Below are positions 60,363-64,000 of a stretch of DNA of 64,000 bases, piece by piece. Positions within the stretch are counted from its first letter, which is position 1. Every line of letters begins with the position of its first letter. The stretch spans positions 1,828,979 to 1,892,978 of the forward strand of contig NC_087383.1 of NCBI RefSeq assembly GCF_963675165.1, read 5' to 3'. Source of the stretch: Halichondria panicea (lineage: Eukaryota > Porifera > Demospongiae > Suberitida > Halichondriidae). The translations under genes were made by a program, and so were the position numbers. Under the pieces are notes generated by a model. It was not told where the DNA came from. It did no database searches and saw only the letters and a list, made by a program, of their open reading frames with translations.

Positions 60363-61022
60363 TTATTTGTAAAACGTAGAGCAGAGGTTTTTATGTAATA
60401 TGTTGGCAACCCTGCGCTTTCTTCTGGGTTTCTCACCCGTATCGTTTGAGGTACCCCCGAACGAGTCGGGTAAGAACTCAGCTAGTTCGATAAATTCCCC
60501 ATTTTCCGATTTTTTAGATAGTTTGTCGGGAATGGGGATGGCATTCTGGCCTACATTGACCGTATATGGAATAATGCTTGGTATCGTCGGTAATGTGGGG
60601 AGGCTCATGCGGGTTTGAGTACGGGGGGCACTAGTGGATACGAGGGGAACATGTGCTAGTGAGGTACTTGACATACCTGCCGTTCCGGTGCTGACAACAG
60701 GGCCTGAGGTGGGACTCCGTGGGGTACCCGAGCCGGAAGCAGAGATGGTTGGGATCGAGGGTGGGACTGATGGTGAGACTGATGAGGGGACGGCTGTGGG
60801 GTGGTGTTGTTGGACTGCTGCCTGAATCCGCTGGTCCATTGCGGTGATGATCGTTGGTAACACCGCGCCGAGGGCTGCCTGGACAGAATTGGCAATCATG
60901 GTGTTGAAAGTTGTCGGAGTTGTCGTCGGGTTGGTGGAACTGATGGGCGGTGTTCCAGTTGAGGATGTGCTCGAGGAGGTAGTGGTCATCTTCATATAGA
61001 GAATTATAGGATAGATCAGCAA
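60363..61022 (-). pseudogene. Gag-like retroelement ORF remnant
   Basis: A 219-residue open frame with a likely start at the internal Met (about 60995). It is Ser/Thr/Pro-rich in the first 130 residues, then carries a conserved-looking IPIPDKLSKKSENGEFIELA segment and LPDSF, and ends in a basic stretch KPRRKRRVANIL fused to EFR3 upstream sequence. This layout recalls the N-terminal part of gag-like proteins encoded by sponge and other invertebrate retroelements, though the family is not certain. No zinc knuckle, protease or polymerase follows, so it is a truncated piece. It lies between EFR3-2 and NLR6, where the other copies have only a short spacer. Confidence 0.45.
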
Positions 61023-61184
61023 GAGAAATCTTGAGAATTATGGGATAGACCCAGAAGAGAAGTTTTCTATTCTTTCACTGACTGCCTGACCACGTGTTTC
61101 TTGCGCATGCCCGTGTTGGTTGCAATTGGTACTCCATTATATTTCTGAGAGAGCTAGCTGCAAGGCACAGATTTATTTGCTGGA
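61023..61184. promoter_or_regulatory. NLR6 upstream region, recombinant
   Basis: From ATTTCTGAGAGAGCTAGCTG (61141) it equals the NLR3 upstream sequence. Left of that it is unrelated, and the hairpin present at NLR2, NLR3 and NLR5 is absent. Confidence 0.5.
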
Positions 61185-64000
61185 ATGGCCACTAAAGAGC
61201 AGAACCAAGGTATAAAGACTGTCATGTTTCCTATAAAGGATAAACCCAATGATTGCTAAAGCATAAAACTCTCATTGGTGATTGCTAACCTTGTGTGCTT
61301 GCTTATCTATTCTCAGAGCTCACAATTGACGATCTGAAGACAGAAATGAAACTGACTGATGAGCAGCTCAATACAGCAATAAAGGAACCAGATCTACCCG
61401 AGTTAGCAGCATGTTTCGATAACACTGATGATTATCTTGAAAAGCTGGAGCTGTCGCCTGGACAGAAAACTGACGTCAGCGAAGTGAAGGCTAAAACACG
61501 TCTAAACCGCACTCAAGCCGGAATAAAACTTGCCCTAGAATACTGGCAGAACAAGAACCAACTACAAGCCACCTTCCAAGCTCTGCTACTCATCATACTC
61601 TCCCTGCTCAAAGGAGACGTTGCTGTTCAAGTGTGCAAGTACTTGTCTGACAAATGTGAGTCTGTTATGTGAGAGTGTGGTCATTGTGGTACCATACGTT
61701 GTGGGAGTGATTGCAACCAAATAAGGGACTTTCAACTTAATTGCTATTGTTACACATACAATTCTCTATTTACTATCACCAGGAATGGTACTCACCTATT
61801 GTTTTGTTTCTCCAGACTCCACCACCTCGTGTCCCCACTCTCAAGAGAGGGTCCTGCTGAACCACAAGCTGTCCTCGTACAGGGACTACCTACAAAGTCG
61901 CTACAGAGAACCAGACTCCACATCAGCCACACAATGGCCTCCCGTCTCAACAAACAAAGTCTTTAAACTGGCCATGATTCAGAAAGAGAAAATACAGAGA
62001 GGAAAAATCGACGATGAATTTGTTAAACTAACAATCACAGGAAAAATTGACGATATTTTACTTAAAAAAACTCCGGTTAACTTGACGAACATTTTCTCTG
62101 AGATTGGAGATAGAAGACACTTTGTGTTGATTGAAGGAGCTCCCGGCTCTGGCAAGAGCACCCTTGCTCTACACATTTGTCAGGAGTGGGCAAAGGGGAA
62201 ACTGTTCCAAGAATTCGATATTGCAATCCTTGTCAGACTGAGAGATCCCCTCGTTAGAGAAGCCATTACAATTTCTGACTTACTTCCCTGCACAAACAAA
62301 GCGATGGCTAATGAAATAGAGACTGCAATTATGTCATTGTACGGCAAAGGTGTACTGTGGGTGCTGGACGGATGGGACGAACTTTCTTCTGACCTCCCTA
62401 GAGACTCAATCATCAACAAACTAATTCGACCAGGCACGTCACAAGAACGTCCGCTACACAAATCCACCATGATTATAACATCTCGACCATCATCTTCGGC
62501 TGAGCTCCACCCACTAGTCTCGTCCAGGGTGGAAGTGTTGGGGTTCAATCCACATGAACTAGAACAGTATTTCACTGAGTGTCTGAAAGGTGACTCACAA
62601 GCTGTGCAGACTCTACTGGAGAGAATTCGAGAGAACCCAGTGGTAGAAGGTAGCTGCTACCTCCCCCTCAATGCTTCCATTGTCGTTAATTGCTTCCTTT
62701 CTGACAACCACTCCCTCCCAACATCCAACCACGGGATATTCACATCAGTGGTCCAGAGCTCTCTCAAGAGATACCTCAAGGAGAAGTTGAGGAAGACCAC
62801 TCCAGTGGGAGACATCACATCCCCAGACTCACTGCCCTCGGAAATCAGAACACAGACCGTACAAATGTGTCAACTTGCATATCATGGGATCGAACAAAAT
62901 AAAGTGACATTTACTGACAGTGATTTGGCCGCACTTCACATTACGAAGGAGATTTCAAACGTTGGATTATTACAAACTGTTCCCAGCATCATTAGCGATG
63001 GTGATCTGGTTTACTACTGCTTTCTCCACCTGTCTATTCAAGAGCTACTAGCAGCAATCCACATCTCTCTCATGCCTCCCAAGCAACAAATTTCTGTATT
63101 CCAGAAGCTCTTCGGGAATCCTCGATTCAGTGCAGTCTTCCAGTTTTATGCTGGTATCACCAAACTGAGTACTAGTAGACCAATCCTCAGCTTGCTACCT
63201 CGATTCTTGTGTCCAGTTCCAGCCACTGTTTTTGATCTGGTCAGAAAGGTTGTCAAAAATGAGAAAGAGAAAAAGTATGGTGAGCCGAAGTCCCTTTTGT
63301 TGTCCCTCATCAATTGTTTGTACGAAGCTGAAGACTCGCAACTGTGTTTGTTTGTGGCTAATCTTCTTAATCACAATCTACATCTTTATCGCACTACAAT
63401 GAATCCTATCGACTGCCTCTCTGTTGGATATTTTGCATCAGTTTGTTCCAATAGCAGTAATGGATTCACACTTAGCCTCAGAAATTGCTCTATTGGTGAC
63501 CAAGGCTGCAAATTTCTGGCCCGAGGACTCTCCAAGTGTCCGAACTCTAATAATGATATTCCTACAGAAGGGATACACATCGCTGAGATTATCGAGAACA
63601 CTATTTCAATATCTGAATTGAATTTGTGTAATAATGCCATTGGCAACAGTGGACTTAGCACACTCTGTGAGGCCTTGTCAACTAACACATCATTAAAGAC
63701 ACTGAACCTGGCTAATTGCTCACTAACAATATCAGACGACAATGGAGCTGCCCTCTATCAACTTCTGAATACAAACAATTCCCTCGAATATCTTAGTTTG
63801 TCTCATAACACAGTGACTAGCTGTCGTCACATTGCTGCTGGACTTGCAGTTAATAAGACTCTGAGAACATTGAACTTGGGTAACTGTGAACTGACTGATC
63901 AGAGTATCGAGGAGCTATCAACTGGACTCATAAACAAGATTAAAGAACTGTTCATATGGGATAATGACTCAATAACAGAAGATGGAATGAAGACGCTTGC
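61185..64000 (+). CDS. NLR6: Death-NACHT-LRR receptor, 3' end beyond window
   Basis: Exons 61185-61209 (MATKEQNQ), 61317-61655 and 61816 to the window edge, open throughout (about 849 residues; about 45 missing). The Death domain is of the NLR1/NLR4 type although exon 1 and intron 1 are of the NLR2/NLR3/NLR5 type. The NACHT module has Walker A GAPGSGKS at about 229-236, Walker B VLWVLDGWDEL (followed by SSDLP), and IITSRP in place of VTSRP. The first NACHT half resembles NLR4 (SDLLPCTNKAMANE), while about 62700-63300 is almost identical to NLR1. LRR strands read LSLRNCSIG, LNLCNNAIG, LNLANCSL, LSLSHNTV, LNLGNCEL and LFIWDNDS. It is a mosaic gene, probably functional if the unseen end is intact. 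Confidence 0.88.

Noticed and set aside
1-64000. tRNA or rRNA genes
   Set aside because: I saw no cloverleaf-type or rRNA-like sequence on either strand, although a dedicated scan was not possible.

Overview
The window looks like nuclear DNA of a demosponge, probably Amphimedon queenslandica or a close relative. This is inferred from intron-containing NLR genes with a Death–NACHT–LRR layout (a family known to be greatly expanded in that sponge), small AT-rich introns, very dense MITEs and minisatellites, and no bacterial operon structure. No database search was possible, so family names rest on motifs and recalled homologues.

Layout. Six NLR copies lie in tandem on the + strand. NLR1 (176-3277), NLR3 (23731-26679) and NLR4 (36103-39616) are complete three-exon genes of 894, 894 and 897 residues. 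NLR6 (from 61185) is open but runs off the right edge. NLR2 (13626-14576) and NLR5 (47451-48400) are near-identical pseudogenes that share a deletion in the Death-domain exon and a truncation before Walker B; NLR5 also has a stop codon. On the - strand there are two copies of an EFR3 homologue (plasma-membrane scaffold of the PI4KIIIalpha complex). EFR3-1 (31726-35856) has ten well-behaved exons but no recognisable C-terminal end. EFR3-2 (56155-60318) is decayed: 2-bp frameshift, lost exon, lost 3' end. EFR3-1 and EFR3-2 sit head-to-head with NLR4 and NLR6, and the first 175 bp of the window match the EFR3-NLR spacer, so the duplicated unit appears to be EFR3(-)/NLR(+).

Between the NLR genes, several copies of a - strand, multi-exon, coiled-coil-containing gene recur (called CCX here; I do not recognise the family). 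Most copies carry stops, missing exons or re-duplicated exons. Its introns host four arrays of a 28-bp minisatellite (6741-8024, 8655-9502, 51948-52648, 54005-54668), and an EFR3 intron hosts a G-rich minisatellite (33411-33665, expanded at 57630-58450).

Mobile DNA is abundant and mostly non-autonomous: a 1351-bp TIR element inserted in a minisatellite (52650-54000, ATAT duplication), a nested pair of TIR elements (56505-57338 with 56730-57330 inside), a hAT-like element with an 8-bp duplication (29879-30438), pogo/Tigger-like MITEs at TA sites (22151-22591, 30479-30913, 43756-44200), CAGGGTTTC-ended MITEs (16214-16387, 21285-21545) and several foldback elements. A gag-like retroelement remnant (60363-61022) lies in front of NLR6.

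Biologically the window is an evolving innate-immune receptor cluster. Complete NLR copies share a nearly fixed Death/NACHT scaffold and differ mainly at the two variable residues of each LRR beta strand (LxLxx[C/N]), the concave face used for ligand contact in other LRR proteins. NLR6 is a visible mosaic of its neighbours. Both NLR introns are phase 1, so the Death-domain exon is a symmetric module. The stretches without genes are described as separate entries.
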